This document shows, piece by piece, positions 1 through 10,227 of a DNA stretch of 64,000 nt. Position 1 is the stretch's first letter. Every line of letters begins with the position of its first letter. A program made the position numbers and the translations under genes. Location: assembly GCF_042242105.1 (NCBI RefSeq), contig NC_092027.1:14795721-14859720 (forward strand). The letters run 5' to 3'. Under the pieces are notes generated by a model that saw only the letters and a list, made by a program, of their open reading frames with translations, was not told the DNA's origin and did not search any database. The DNA comes from Pempheris klunzingeri (lineage: Eukaryota > Chordata > Actinopteri > Acropomatiformes > Pempheridae).

Positions 1-340
1 TTATTTATGTAAGTGAACAAAAACTGTGAAAATTGAAAATCTGGATCATTGTAGTAGTGCTGCCAGTGGCTCCCCACACTCAAACCTCTGATTGGATCGA
101 TATGCTGTCAGTTCATTGTTTAGTTGTAAAGTGGGATTTAATTACTGCTGTTGCTGACAGTTGATTATACCACAATCTCACGACACTGACAAAGACAGAT
201 GCTTCTCTGAAAAAGAAAAAGAAAAAAAAAAAAAAACTTGGCTGTGAAACAATCAAAAAGGTTCTTAAGCTTTGGGGAAGATTAGAGGTTACAGATCAGA
301 AGATATGTGCGATTTATTAGATAAATCTTATGGTCCAGTA
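1..340. other. Left edge, no gene recognised
   Basis: AT-rich sequence with an A-rich run near 205-236. I see no convincing exon here. It may be 3' flank or 3' UTR of fam221a, which is transcribed toward this edge. Confidence 0.4.
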
Positions 341-499
341 TTAAATGGACAGTCTTACATATGGACTCAAAGAAGAAAATTGCATTTCACTGTTTGTTGG
401 TTTCTCTCTTACAGTGGTTTGAGCTACATGTTTTAGTAGACCTCTCTTTGATCCTTGATGCTGAGCATCTTGGCTGGCAGCCATCTTCTCTGTCTTGAT
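341..499 (-). CDS. fam221a: Possible terminal coding exon of fam221a
   Basis: On the minus strand a good acceptor (polypyrimidine tract then CAG) precedes position 499. One frame reads IKTEKMAASQDAQ and continues to a TAA at 341-343. The start loosely resembles the end of human FAM221A, where a charged segment containing MKMEKAAK precedes the stop. The rest does not match, the intermediate part of the C-terminus was not found between 500 and 1513, and the phase with the previous exon could not be proved. Other frames of the same exon stop earlier. This is a tentative exon only. Confidence 0.25.
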   Translation of the reverse strand: MKTEKMAASQDAQHQGSKRGLLKHVAQTTVREKPTNSEMQFSSLSPYVRLSI

Positions 500-1513
500 C
501 TGAAAAAGATGCAGCAGAGATTTTGAAAATCAAATGTGACACGTACCAGCAGTGTTTGTAACTTGTTTTAAAACCTCTGGTGTGTGAGTTAACTATATGG
601 AGATCTGAGACACACATGGTGCTAAAACTAAAGTCATTGATGAACATGAACTTTGTTTATCAAAAATGAATGTTTGCTAATTTATCATATGATGTCTACA
701 TATAACTGTATGTGTTGTGTTTGATGTACCTGTCATTATTTCTAGGAGTGTGCTGCGATTGAATGTGAGATTTCAAACTCCTTAATTCAGGGTACAAAGT
801 AAATGCTAAATTGTGGAATAATCAGTCAACAGCATATTGAATCATACATAATTAACTACATATAAATGGATTAAATTTTTTTAATTAATGTTGCACTTTC
901 AATCATTAGTCAAATTTACATGGCTTTCAAAAGACATAAAAAAAAAAGACTTCTACGGTAATGATCGGTCTGATCTAAAGTGCAGACTTAACTCTGCATG
1001 CTGAACTTTTTCTTCTTTATGTATTTCAGTGTTTCCAAACCATTATAACTAAATGTTCTACTACATGTGCATGTGAGCTTCGTGAGGTTAAGGACCTTGA
1101 TCACTGTTGTCGTCTCACATACTTAGGGTGGGTGAGAAATCATGCATGCAGTTTGTACTGTACACTTTTGACCTGAATAACTCCCTGCTCTGCAGACTTG
1201 TTTATTCAACACTGATTCTTTGCTGCTCTTTGCTGCCCTCACATGCCTCTTAAAGGAACTTCCTTCACCTTTAGTGCAAAGAGTGCACACACACTTCCAC
1301 CGTGCTCCAACAGTCTAACACAGGTTGGATTACCAGCTGGAAAAAGACCTGTATTCGTTCTTACTGAGAGCTATTGTTGATCTACGTACCTTAGCAGAAA
1401 CAGAACAGCATACATGCACACACACACACATTTAAAAGGGATCCGTCTGTTGCAGCTTTCCATTGCAGACAAAGATAAAACTGTCACATGTAGATGACAT
1501 GTGTAGTGCTCAC

Positions 1514-2703
1514 CTGAGCCACTGGTTTCCAAATTGAGGTAACCATCCAACATGGAGCTGAATCCTGTCAGCCCCCCCATGGCAGCATAAGGGACGTCCC
1601 TGCCTACAGGCCGACCACGTGCATCCCTCTCTAGTTTTGTCTCAACCTGCCAAGACAGTTATGCGATTTAAGTTCAGATTTTGTGTCTGTGGACAAATGG
1701 CTGCAATGATGTAAATCTACGTTTAGCAACAGGACCTATGTTTGATGTCTGACTCTACTCACCAGGGTCTGGTGAGCAGTGCTGGGTTGGCCACACCCAC
1801 AGGTGTAGGTGCTCTGGAACCCCGTACAGGAGCTGCCTGAAAAATTAGTTATCAGGACACAAGTCTGTGAAAATCAATTTGAACATTAACTGTATATCTA
1901 GGTGAGATACACGAGGTAATGAGGGCCAGAGGGAACAATTACTCATGATTTCAGACTCACATTTTTTGCACAAGTGTCCTGTAGCTTCACTGTGATCCTG
2001 AGGTAAGTGTTTACACTTGCAGCGGACAAGGTTTGGCCCAATCCGAGGAACATACTGGTAGGCAGGACAGTGACATCCTCTGACCTGGCATGGCAGGGCC
2101 AGGGGTCGCTTAGAGGGAACCACTTCATAGTCGGTCTTATGTTGCTTGTACCTGGATAAAATTTGATTACTCTCAAATGTCTTTAATATGTTTGTCTATG
2201 CGTGTTTTGGAGAAAGATGTCTGGTTTCATGTGTTATTGAGTACCGTATTACCTGTGTGTACAGAAGCACTGTGTCTCGGGGCCAATGAGGTTGCAGTCG
2301 ATACATCCCGGCACCCCAAAGCTCACATACAGCCTGTTTCTAGCTCGTTGAGGCAGCACCTTCTTCTTGTACTCCTCATATTGCTCTGGAGTGAACAGCT
2401 TTCCTCCATCATCATCACCCACAATCCTTGATAAGACAAACCACTAATAAAAAAATGATGTGACATGATAACACACCCACACAATAAGATGACCTACCTA
2501 CAATAAAAGTGTTACTATATTATTTCCTTATTAAGTTGCTACACCAGTGTCTCTGCAGCATTAGCTGTCACATGCTGCACCCAAGTCCTTCCTGAAGTTA
2601 TATGAGATATTAGCATGAAGTCTGACATTGAGACAAACCTTCTGTACTCCCAGTAGTCATCCACTGCTTTTAAAGCTGAATTATCCAGACATATGCTCTC
2701 CAT
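1514..2703 (-). CDS. fam221a: FAM221A family protein, N-terminal and central exons
   Basis: Five coding exons on the minus strand can be joined in frame: about 2638-2703 (ATG at 2701-2703), 2253-2426, 1961-2151, 1763-1836 and 1514-1646, all with GT-AG introns. The product starts MESICLDNSALKAVDDYWEY and continues through IVGDDDGGKLFTPEQYEEYK, a cysteine-rich block with ALPCQVRGCHCPAYQYVP and VRCKCKHLPQDHS, then CGCGQPSTAH and VPYAAMGGLTGFSSM. These blocks run in the same order as in human FAM221A. The cysteine and histidine spacing (CxCxH, CxxC, CGCG) suggests metal binding, but that is inference and the molecular function is not established. The C-terminus after ETSGSG is not resolved; a candidate last exon lies at 341-499. 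Its neighbour ccdc126 is transcribed away from it, so the two genes are head to head. Confidence 0.9.
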
Positions 2704-3797
2704 TTTCAAAAATCCCAAAGTGATAGTTGTGGGCGTTTTGTCCTGCAGAGCAAACAGCTATTGTTTGCTACTAGCTTGGGGGTTGCCATGGAAATGTCTG
2801 CAAACGTCCCTCTAACGGTCGCAAAGTGAACTGCAAACACACAAACAAAGACGCATAAAGAGGAAGTGGAAAAAGAAAACAGACGAAGTTTGTGTATTTG
2901 AGCTACAAATAGGCTAGTTTGCATGAACTGCAGTGAGGCTTAAATAACACCGAGAACACAGCGTTTCCACAAACGTTACTTCTAATGTTTATAGATCAGG
3001 TCGGCACATCCGGGAACTTCTGGGGGGAAACAAACAGCACTCACCGTAGACTTTAACGTAAAAATAGAGGTACAAAGCAGCGTCAATAGAACACCACCTA
3101 ATTAAATTACTCTAGGCAGGCAAATATACATCCTCTCTGCACGACCTGTAAAGCGCAAGATACACGGAAAAGATACATTTGGTCCATTTTCAGTCCCGTC
3201 CCTTCACTCTCCAGCATCAGGCTGGTTATTAATGTCAGAGGTGTCTACCCGACACCTGGTTTTACCTCACCGAGTCTCCAGGTGAGCAAACTACCGGTGA
3301 CATGTTTTACTTTTCAGTCCTGGTCCACTGACAGTGTGCTAGCTAGCATTAGCACTGTGCTCAGCTAACGTTACGTTTCAGCCTATAAACCTATACTTTA
3401 ACTTATGTTGGCCCGGTCAGTGGAGCCTGAGCTCCGACCAGACTGGCTGCTAGTAACCATAAAGAACAAGGGTCCAACTACAAGCTATTCTTTTTTTTTA
3501 ATTCAGGTTATGAATTTGTATACAATTATTAGCTACCTGGATTCTGCAAAGAGCATGAACGCTCACAGGCTCTCTGCCCTGCATGTGCTAACAGCATCTG
3601 GCTAGTAACATTAGAGTACAGCTGTTAGTATTAAATCAAGCTAGTAAAATTGACTTTGCGCCCCTTAAACAAGCTAAGCTGGCACATTGTCAAGAAACAC
3701 AGGTGAGTCGTTTCACACACTGGTAGATGAGCATAAAGCAATAGCACGTAGCTTGGAGCTATAAAACCTTTCTGATTGGCTGAAAAAGATGATTATG
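2704..3797. other. Intergenic region between fam221a and the next promoter
   Basis: Holds the 5' flank of fam221a. The minus-strand transcription start probably lies at about 2750-3050. I see no conserved coding exon; short ORFs here lack family resemblance and splice context. Confidence 0.4.
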
Positions 3798-3829
3798 ACT
3801 ACATTTCCCATAATGCTGTTGTGATGACG
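3798..3829 (+). promoter_or_regulatory. ZNF143/THAP11-type promoter motif with an adjacent CRE-like site
   Basis: ACTACATTTCCCATAATGC at 3798-3816 is a close match to the ACTACAnnTCCCAGnATGC motif bound by ZNF143 (STAF) and THAP11/HCFC1 at vertebrate promoters. Six bases later TGATGACG (3822-3829) is a CRE/ATF-like half site. The ATG of a 98-codon ORF follows at 3855 with A at -3. The arrangement marks a transcription start near 3830-3850, probably the first, largely untranslated exon of ccdc126 transcripts, or an unassigned gene. Confidence 0.6.
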
Positions 3830-3854
3830 CACGCAGTAGACGTTCAAGGGAACC

Positions 3855-4151
3855 ATGACAGTCAGCACAATTGCATGCTTGGAATTCAAGCTACCGACTT
3901 TTGCTTGCAGAGGAGCTCATCGTTTTCTGGATCGAGGAGGGAGAAGCCTTAATGACTACCAGAGTGAGGATGACCAGGAGACTCGTCAGCTAACTTTTTG
4001 TGACGAAGACAGCGGGCTGCTGGAGACAATTCCCCTCAGCGACAGAAACGACAGCCCAGGGCTGCCAAATAACAAGCATCATTCAGTGTCAGCCAGAGGT
4101 AGCAGCTGGAGCTCTCGGTCGGCTCGTCCCTGCTTCTCTGGAGCCTGTTAA
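3855..4151 (+). CDS. Unassigned 98-codon ORF downstream of the ZNF143 motif
   Basis: I do not recognise this ORF. It begins in good Kozak context directly behind a ZNF143-type promoter motif and encodes an acidic, polar, Ser/Asp/Glu-rich middle (for example DYQSEDDQETRQLTFCDEDS) with no signal peptide or membrane segment. A GT donor candidate follows position 4098. It could be a true N-terminal exon of an unrecognised gene, an upstream ORF in the ccdc126 leader, or a chance ORF in a CpG-rich first exon. The composition looks more protein-like than its other frames, but no homologue is assigned. Confidence 0.25.
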   Translation: MTVSTIACLEFKLPTFACRGAHRFLDRGGRSLNDYQSEDDQETRQLTFCDEDSGLLETIPLSDRNDSPGLPNNKHHSVSARGSSWSSRSARPCFSGAC

Positions 4152-4253
4152 TCCCTGCTTCTGCCTCATGGTAGCTTCTCAGACATCGCACTGGGGTAAA
4201 TTATCTATTTTTGATGCCATTTGTAGATAATGTTTTGCGCTTTTTGTTCCTAG

Positions 4254-4460
4254 CGTTGCAAAACTACCACGTCGAGCTATCACGAGATGTTCGTGGAGTT
4301 GGAAACGGCTTCCACTGAGCCCGAGCGGCTGCTAACAGTCATTAAAAAAATCTATTCCAGGTGTAAAAGTCTTGAAACTAAGTACCTGGAATTAGTGCAT
4401 CTTTCATTTCTCATCATTTGCGACGGAGCTGTGGTTGGTTTACTTTTCATACTTGTGTAA
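4254..4460 (+). other. Exon-like segment with a short ORF
   Basis: A pyrimidine-rich tract ending TTCCTAG at 4253 precedes a frame open from 4254. It contains ATG at 4287 in the context GAGATGTTCG and reads MFVELETASTEPERLLTVIK, then KIYSRCKSLETKYLELV. A GT donor follows 4360; if unspliced, the ORF runs to TAA near 4460 and would end in a hydrophobic stretch. I recognise no family. It may be the second exon of the transcript that starts near 3840. Confidence 0.2.
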
Positions 4461-6726
4461 TTTGGCTTTGTGAAATCAAGTTCAGCAAGTCAACAAGTTT
4501 GCCAAGTTGACAGCCTGTTGTTGGCTGATAGGACTGTGTGTGTGCGTTTATCCTGTTTCACTGTTTAACCATGCACAGTACCTTAGTGTGACTCAGTGAC
4601 TGGGTGTTTAGTTTTGTGCTCTGCATGCCAGCTGATAAAATCAGTTAAGGAGCCCAACAGCTGCAGAATCAGAGTTGACAGCTGCTGTGGTCAATATGTA
4701 ACCTAGATTAAGTATTTTTGACGGATACTGTGTGCTTTATCACTGTCAGTCTCCCCACTAGGTGAACTATATTTAAACTGGCCTCTAAACAAGTGGAACA
4801 TTCATTGTCTGAAGCCGTGGCTCCAGCGGTGTGCCTTTCCCTAGAACAATGATCAGGCCTGGTGAATAGCCTGACAGGACAATGTCTGAATACCAAAACT
4901 CTTCTGGTTGTCACCCAATGTCAACCCTTAGATTAGGTAACATGGATATGATCTGTTGACTGAAAGTCACAGACAGTAATCCTGACGGTTTTGTAGTTTC
5001 TGCTCTGGGCCTTGAACAGCTTAACCTTGTCTGTTAAAATGGCACATTTCACAGTAAAGTTTTAACTCCAGCTTGACATATTATCTGTACTTGTGCACAA
5101 GGTCCCGACGTATCATGCATTGTGGGTTTGTTTGTTTTTCTTTTAAAGATATAAGACAACGGTTAACAGTTAAATATGGCTTTATAATAGGTGATAGAGT
5201 AATTTTATTTTGAAATAAAAAGCACAATTTGACATGATCTGCCAGGATTTTCCAGCTGTTTATTGAGCCTAGAAGCTAAAAGTTGCAGCACCTAAAATGG
5301 GTGGTATAGCTTTGCTGTTGCATCTTCCTGCATATTTGTCAGTTACAGTGCATGTTACTTCCTGACTGGCCTCAACTCTTCTGTGTTTTGTAATGTTACT
5401 TTTACACCTCACTTTCTTTGCTCTCTAGTTCCTGCCTGCTGATACACAGTAGCACCCAGGTCATAGGAAGGACATGTTTGTGTGTGTGTGTGTGGATAAA
5501 GGCCGGGAAGCATCACTAAACAGATTCTGTTACCTTTCTTTTCATAATTTATTCCCCCAGTCACTGTCCCCCCTCTGACCTCAACAGGATGTGACTCTCC
5601 CACACCCAAGAGAGAGCACAGAGAATGAACTTGATGACAAAGTTGTGAAAACTGAGAAATGATCGTCTAATTTCCCCTGCATGTGCAGGTGCACCCACGG
5701 GCTATTTGTCAATCAAGTAGCCGTTATGGAGGTGGGATTAGAGGATGAATGCCCTCTATGCCTCTGCCTGTTGCTGTGTCTCCAATCTGGAGCTGCAAAG
5801 AGGGTCCCATGAAATCTAAACTGGTAATCAGGTTTCTGGGCTAAGAGGGCCGAAAAATATTTGTTGATGAGTGGGCTATTGTGCACCCTGACCCAAAGCC
5901 TGTCCTTAATAATCGCTAAATAGCCCAGGAAGCCACTTTGATGTACCTACGAGCTCCTTGCCAATAATGATGTTGAGGTGAATTTTGTTCATCATCCAGC
6001 ACATACAGTGGTGTCTGCTTTGATTTGAAATTTTCATTTTGAATGGGCTCTGAGTTCAGTGTGAATTAACATAAAAAGGCTACAGACATTACCCCTATAA
6101 ATGGTTTTGGTTTCTTTTCCCAGTTCAAGACAAAGTAGTACTGCTCTATGAAAATGTGAGCATCATAAAATGCTCTCTAAAAGTTGACAATATGAATTGT
6201 CTCTGGTGTTTCTTTCCTTTTTGCTAATTTTATCTTTTCTGTCTATCTTGTTATACTACTTCAACACAGTCAACAATGTCTGCCGATCTTCTGCCTGCAC
6301 GCCCAGTCTGCATTGGTGATTTGGTGTTAGTCATCGTGCAGCTTAAGTACCTTTACTCCTGACTGCTGTTGCCTGTGGGCGTCCACTTCCTTCTGGTTCC
6401 ACTTCCTGGCCTCTGCTGTTGCTCAACACTTTCTCACCTCCACTGAAGAGTAGCGGGATGCTTTAGTGGATACGGAAACTTCTTCGGCTGCTTTGGGAAG
6501 CACGTGTCCTGCTGGGGTTCATTTGAGTTGAGCAGCTCCATGTATGCTTTGTAGTGGACTTTGACCTCTCTGTGGATACTGACAGCAGAAAAGTGATTCT
6601 CCCATGTAGGAATCAACAAATTATTGCTCTATTTATCAAATTATTGATATATCCACATCCAAGAAAAGATCCTTTGCCTCAGACGGGTCCTCTCCAGCTC
6701 CCCTCCCTTTCGCCACCCCCAGTACC
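4461..6726. other. Probable first intron or leader region of ccdc126
   Basis: No coding exon recognised. A short GT run lies near 5480. Just before the ccdc126 ATG there are two pyrimidine-rich CAG acceptor candidates (6688-6722), consistent with an upstream noncoding exon spliced to the coding exon. Confidence 0.4.
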
Positions 6727-7341
6727 ATGCTGGGTGCACTCCTGCGGAGGAACATGTCCCAGAAGCTGAGTGTGCTGCTGCTGGTATTCGGACTGGCGTG
6801 GGGACTCATGCTGCTGCGCTACACTGTGCAGCAGCCTCGCCATCAGAGCAGCGCCGAGCTACGTGAGCAGATCCTGGAGCTCAGCCGACGTTACGTCAAA
6901 GTCCTGACCGAGGAGAACCAGAATGCACCAGGTGGGCCACAGGGAACCTCCATGGCTGGTTACGGTAAGCGTTTAAAAAGAAGTCAGGAATGCTGGGCTC
7001 TTTTTCCTGCTTAACTCCTGTTCAAGTGTGTCAGGGTTGATTGATTTGTGTCTATTTTCCCTTTTCCTTCACTCTCACATGCGCACACAGCTGATCTGAA
7101 GAGGACTATAGCTGTGTTACTGGATGACATCCTGACGCGGCTGGTCAAGCTGGAGGGGAAAATCGAGTCGGTGGTCAATGCCTCCTCCACTAACACCTCC
7201 CACACAGCAGGGGGCGTCCTTGCCTCAGTGCCTGCCGCCCTACAGAAATCCTCAAAGCAGGAGTCACCCGGTAGCCACCCAGGGACGTCACGCCTTCACC
7301 CGCACATCCCTAACAGGCCTCGGCCACATCAAGGAGCATAG
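6727..7341 (+). CDS. ccdc126: CCDC126 (MGAT5-stem-like Golgi/secretory protein)
   Basis: Two coding exons, 6727-6964 and 7091-7341, join in frame (donor G|GTAAGC, acceptor CACACAG|CT) to give 162 aa; human CCDC126 is about 140 aa. The N-terminus has a short basic tail (LLRRNMSQK) followed by a hydrophobic signal-anchor near residues 12-30, then [19 protein letters not shown] and [20 protein letters not shown], both strongly conserved in CCDC126 and in the stem of N-acetylglucosaminyltransferase V (MGAT5). The second exon contributes a short coiled coil and sequons NAS and NTS before a Pro/His/Arg-rich, poorly conserved tail. No catalytic domain is present, as in other CCDC126 proteins. A role beside MGAT5-type enzymes is inference; the family has no proven activity. 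The gene points the same way as tra2a, unlike in human. Confidence 0.93.
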
Positions 7342-8775
7342 CGCTGTTAGATGCATTGATTTTTTTTTTTTTTTTTGATTTTGATTTTAGCACATCACAC
7401 TTTCCCAGCATCCATCACTGATGTGACCACGTCAGACAAATGAAAAGCAATACTGAGACATGTGGACATCCAGAGACTTCACATTTGGGATGCCTCTCAG
7501 AAATGTCCAGCCAACTAATAGGGAGGAAGGAAGACTTCTTGATGCTCTGTCCTATCATATGCTGATATTTATTTATTTTTTACCAAGACTATATAGCACA
7601 TTTTTTTATATTTGCATTTCTGATTTTATTTGGCTTAAATGTTAGCATTTTTTATAATGCCATATTTGAATCTTACTGTTGAAGCAAATGCAGAGTGATA
7701 ACACTCTTGGAACTTAAGATGGCTTAAAATACTCCCCTGTCTGCACAGTAGTCCAATTTACAATACTACTTCAACATATCATAATAATGAAGTAAACAGT
7801 AGTAGTCAATAGTTAGGAAGAGCTGCATTTGGTGCAGTTGATAAATACTGTATGAAGAAGCTTTTTAATTTTAGCACATACCCACATAGTTTTAAGGATA
7901 ATTAAACTCCATAGTTCACCTGTACGAGATAATCCAAAGAATGTTATTTGCACTCCCCCAGAAGGCAGCATAAATGTCTATTCACAATTGCTATAAGACA
8001 GTTTGAGGTGTGTGCAAAATATGATGGAATGATGCCTATTTGCCATTGTAAACGTGAGCATGTGGGCGCTTTGTCCAATCGTTTCCCTGAGCGATTTAGA
8101 GAAATGTTTTAGGTGTGGAACAAATTGAATGTGCTGTGCGGTTAGTCTTAAACTGTGTGTCACTGTTAAGACTGACTGACCGACTGCTCACACATGTTCA
8201 GGGTTCATGTTGCACTGTGACTCTATCGAGATTTTCTAAAAATACTGGGCACGTCCAACTTTGACTTTAAGGTTATTTTAGGGGGGGGTGGACGTCAGGC
8301 TGTGGAATATAAATTCGTCCGGCCTTTCTGCTGGTCCTGGACATCGTCTCTACAATGCTGAGAAACATTTCACCCTGTCCTGCCCAGAGGATGAAGATCT
8401 TTTAATTTGCTCATCATGATGCTCATTATTATGATGACTTTGCGCAGCAGCACTGAAACAAAGTCAGTGTGGGTGTCATACTGAAATATGAGGGCGAAAA
8501 ATACTTGTGTATGTTGCTCACACGTCACAAACTTAATATGAAGGCTGTTAGACAGAAATCAACCATTGGTTTAGCTGTGTCTACACTGAGTGATGCCATA
8601 AATGTACTTTGCTTCATAATGGTGAAGTAGTGAAGCTGATGAGCCAGTCCACTCCTGTGGCACTACTAATAAATCGACCTCATGGAACTACTAACTATTT
8701 TCCCTCCTTTGAAATAAATTTGATATAGGATCCAATTTCCTACAAATTAAGTGTGCCCCAAAGAGGGAATCCTCC

Positions 8776-8777
<2 letters not shown>
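7342..8777 (+). other. ccdc126 3' UTR and flank
   Basis: No further coding exon. A T-run starts at about 7360. AATAAA-type polyadenylation signals near 8670 (CTAATAAATCG) and 8710 (GAAATAAATTT) could end the ccdc126 transcript. Confidence 0.35.

Positions 8778-8778
<1 letters not shown>

Positions 8779-8807
<29 letters not shown>
8779..8807. repeat. (TG)n microsatellite
   Basis: About 14 uninterrupted GT dinucleotides. Confidence 0.95.
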
Positions 8808-8814
<7 letters not shown>

Positions 8815-8974
8815 AAGACACGTCTTCTGTTCTTTAAGGTTTACTGACCCCACTGCAAAACCCTGAGGTTACAGCTCTTATGTTACAACTCACCAGCTAA
8901 ATCGCACACCCTACCAGTGGTGGAAAGTAAGAAAGTACATCTACCAAACCCTGTTGTAAAATACAATGTTGAAG

Positions 8975-9130
8975 TATTTATAAGATAAGAGATAACAGAG
9001 GCTTTTTTAATCCCACACTGGGGAAATAAACTTGTTACAGCAAGAGAGGAGACAGAAAGGGTGCAGTAACAGAAGTAGTGCAAAAACAAGGAATATATTT
9101 GTTATATTCCTTGTTTTTGCACTACTTCTG
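8975..9130. repeat. Non-LTR retrotransposon-like tail ending in a 28-bp hairpin
   Basis: The segment with AGATAAGAGATAACAG, then AATCCCACACTGGGGAAAT and GTTACAGCAAGAGAGGAGAC, resembles the 3' ends of Rex-type LINEs common in fish. It ends in a perfect inverted repeat: arms 9070-9097 and 9103-9130 separated by a 5-base loop. Family assignment is from memory and not confirmed. Confidence 0.5.
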
Positions 9131-9158
9131 TATCATTAGCATTATCTAATAACATATA

Positions 9159-9861
9159 CACTACTCACAAAAAGTTAGGGATATTCGGCTTTCAGGTGAA
9201 ATTTCAGGATGAACCTAAAATGCATTCTAACCTTTCCAGGTGAACTTAATGTGACCTTCTCTAAACCTTTGAATGCACATGTCCAACTGTTCAGTGTTTC
9301 AGTACTTTTTGCACAAGTTGCTGTTCTCTAACAAGAAGCTTAACAGCAAAATTCACAACAGGTTTGATCCATGAATCCACCAATACATTTCCTGCTTCAG
9401 TTAGAATTGGTATTTAAACAGTCCTCCTCATCCTGCTGTTCACATTCTGACATCACGAGACCAAGACGACACCTAACAATTGATCAGCAGCACCTCAACA
9501 CTGGCGGCTTCAAACAGGAAGTCCTCAGACGGAGGTGTTCACTGAGCTTAGAGGGTCACAGAGTGTCATCAGGAGGTTGTAACAGTGATACAGAGAGACT
9601 GGAAGAGTCACAGAAAGGAGAGGAGTGGACGTCCTTTGGCCACATCCCAATTTATTGAGACACTGAAAATTCTTTGTTGTGGTATACCTACCACTGTTAG
9701 ATTTTCTTTCAATAAATTGTTTAAGATGAATAAAATTACCATTGCATGCTTCTACTTAAATGCCCTACTTTCATGATGTAATATCACTGTAGCATTCACT
9801 TTTTACATTTTCCATGTATTTCACCTGAAAGTCGAATATCCCTAACTTTTTGTGAGTAGTG
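9159..9861 (+). mobile_element. Nonautonomous Tc1-like element, copy 1
   Basis: A 703-bp element bounded by TA dinucleotides (9157-9158 and 9862-9863), with terminal inverted repeats of about 44 bp starting CACTACTCACAAAAAGTTAG; the left and right repeats differ at one base in the part compared. Inside is a decayed N-terminal transposase reading frame: TRPRRHLTIDQQHLNTGG and later KERSGRPLATS, the start and the GRPR-like end of the paired-type DNA-binding region of Tc1/mariner transposases. The catalytic DDE part is missing, so it could move only with help from another copy. A second copy lies inverted at 46401-47099. Confidence 0.88.
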
Positions 9862-10080
9862 TATGTAGCCCTGAATGGGGAGGATTCTCTATTATGTGTG
9901 CAGTGGTTTTACTTGTAGTTTTTTACTGCAGGACTTTCACATGTAATAGACTGATTTTATTTATTCCGTGGTGTTGGTGTCCTCCCACCGCTGACCACGG
10001 GAAGTTTTCAGGGTGTGTGATGAGACGTTCATGGACGCCAACTTTTTGCATTCAGGGGGCGTGGGAGACGAGACGGGATG

Positions 10081-10088
10081 TGACGTCA
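10081..10088 (+). promoter_or_regulatory. Consensus CRE in the tra2a promoter
   Basis: A perfect palindromic TGACGTCA, 140 bases upstream of the tra2a start codon in GC-rich sequence, is a CREB/ATF site. The tra2a transcription start is probably within the following 100 bases. Confidence 0.6.
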
Positions 10089-10227
10089 GGATCTGCAGCA
10101 CATAAACATACCACCCACCTCACGCGCCATCTTCTAGCTAATGCCCGGCCTGTAGGAAACATTGTGTGAACCCTCAGTGCGGTTTATTTTGTCTGAAACC
10201 ACTCGGTTTTATTAGCTATACTGAACA

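Noticed and set aside
8470-8720. Possible extra ccdc126 exon
   Set aside because: No splice sites with matching phase; the coding sequence is complete at 7341.
9371-9658. Small secreted or regulatory protein gene
   Set aside because: The frame is a decayed transposase start inside a Tc1-like element and recurs in the second copy.
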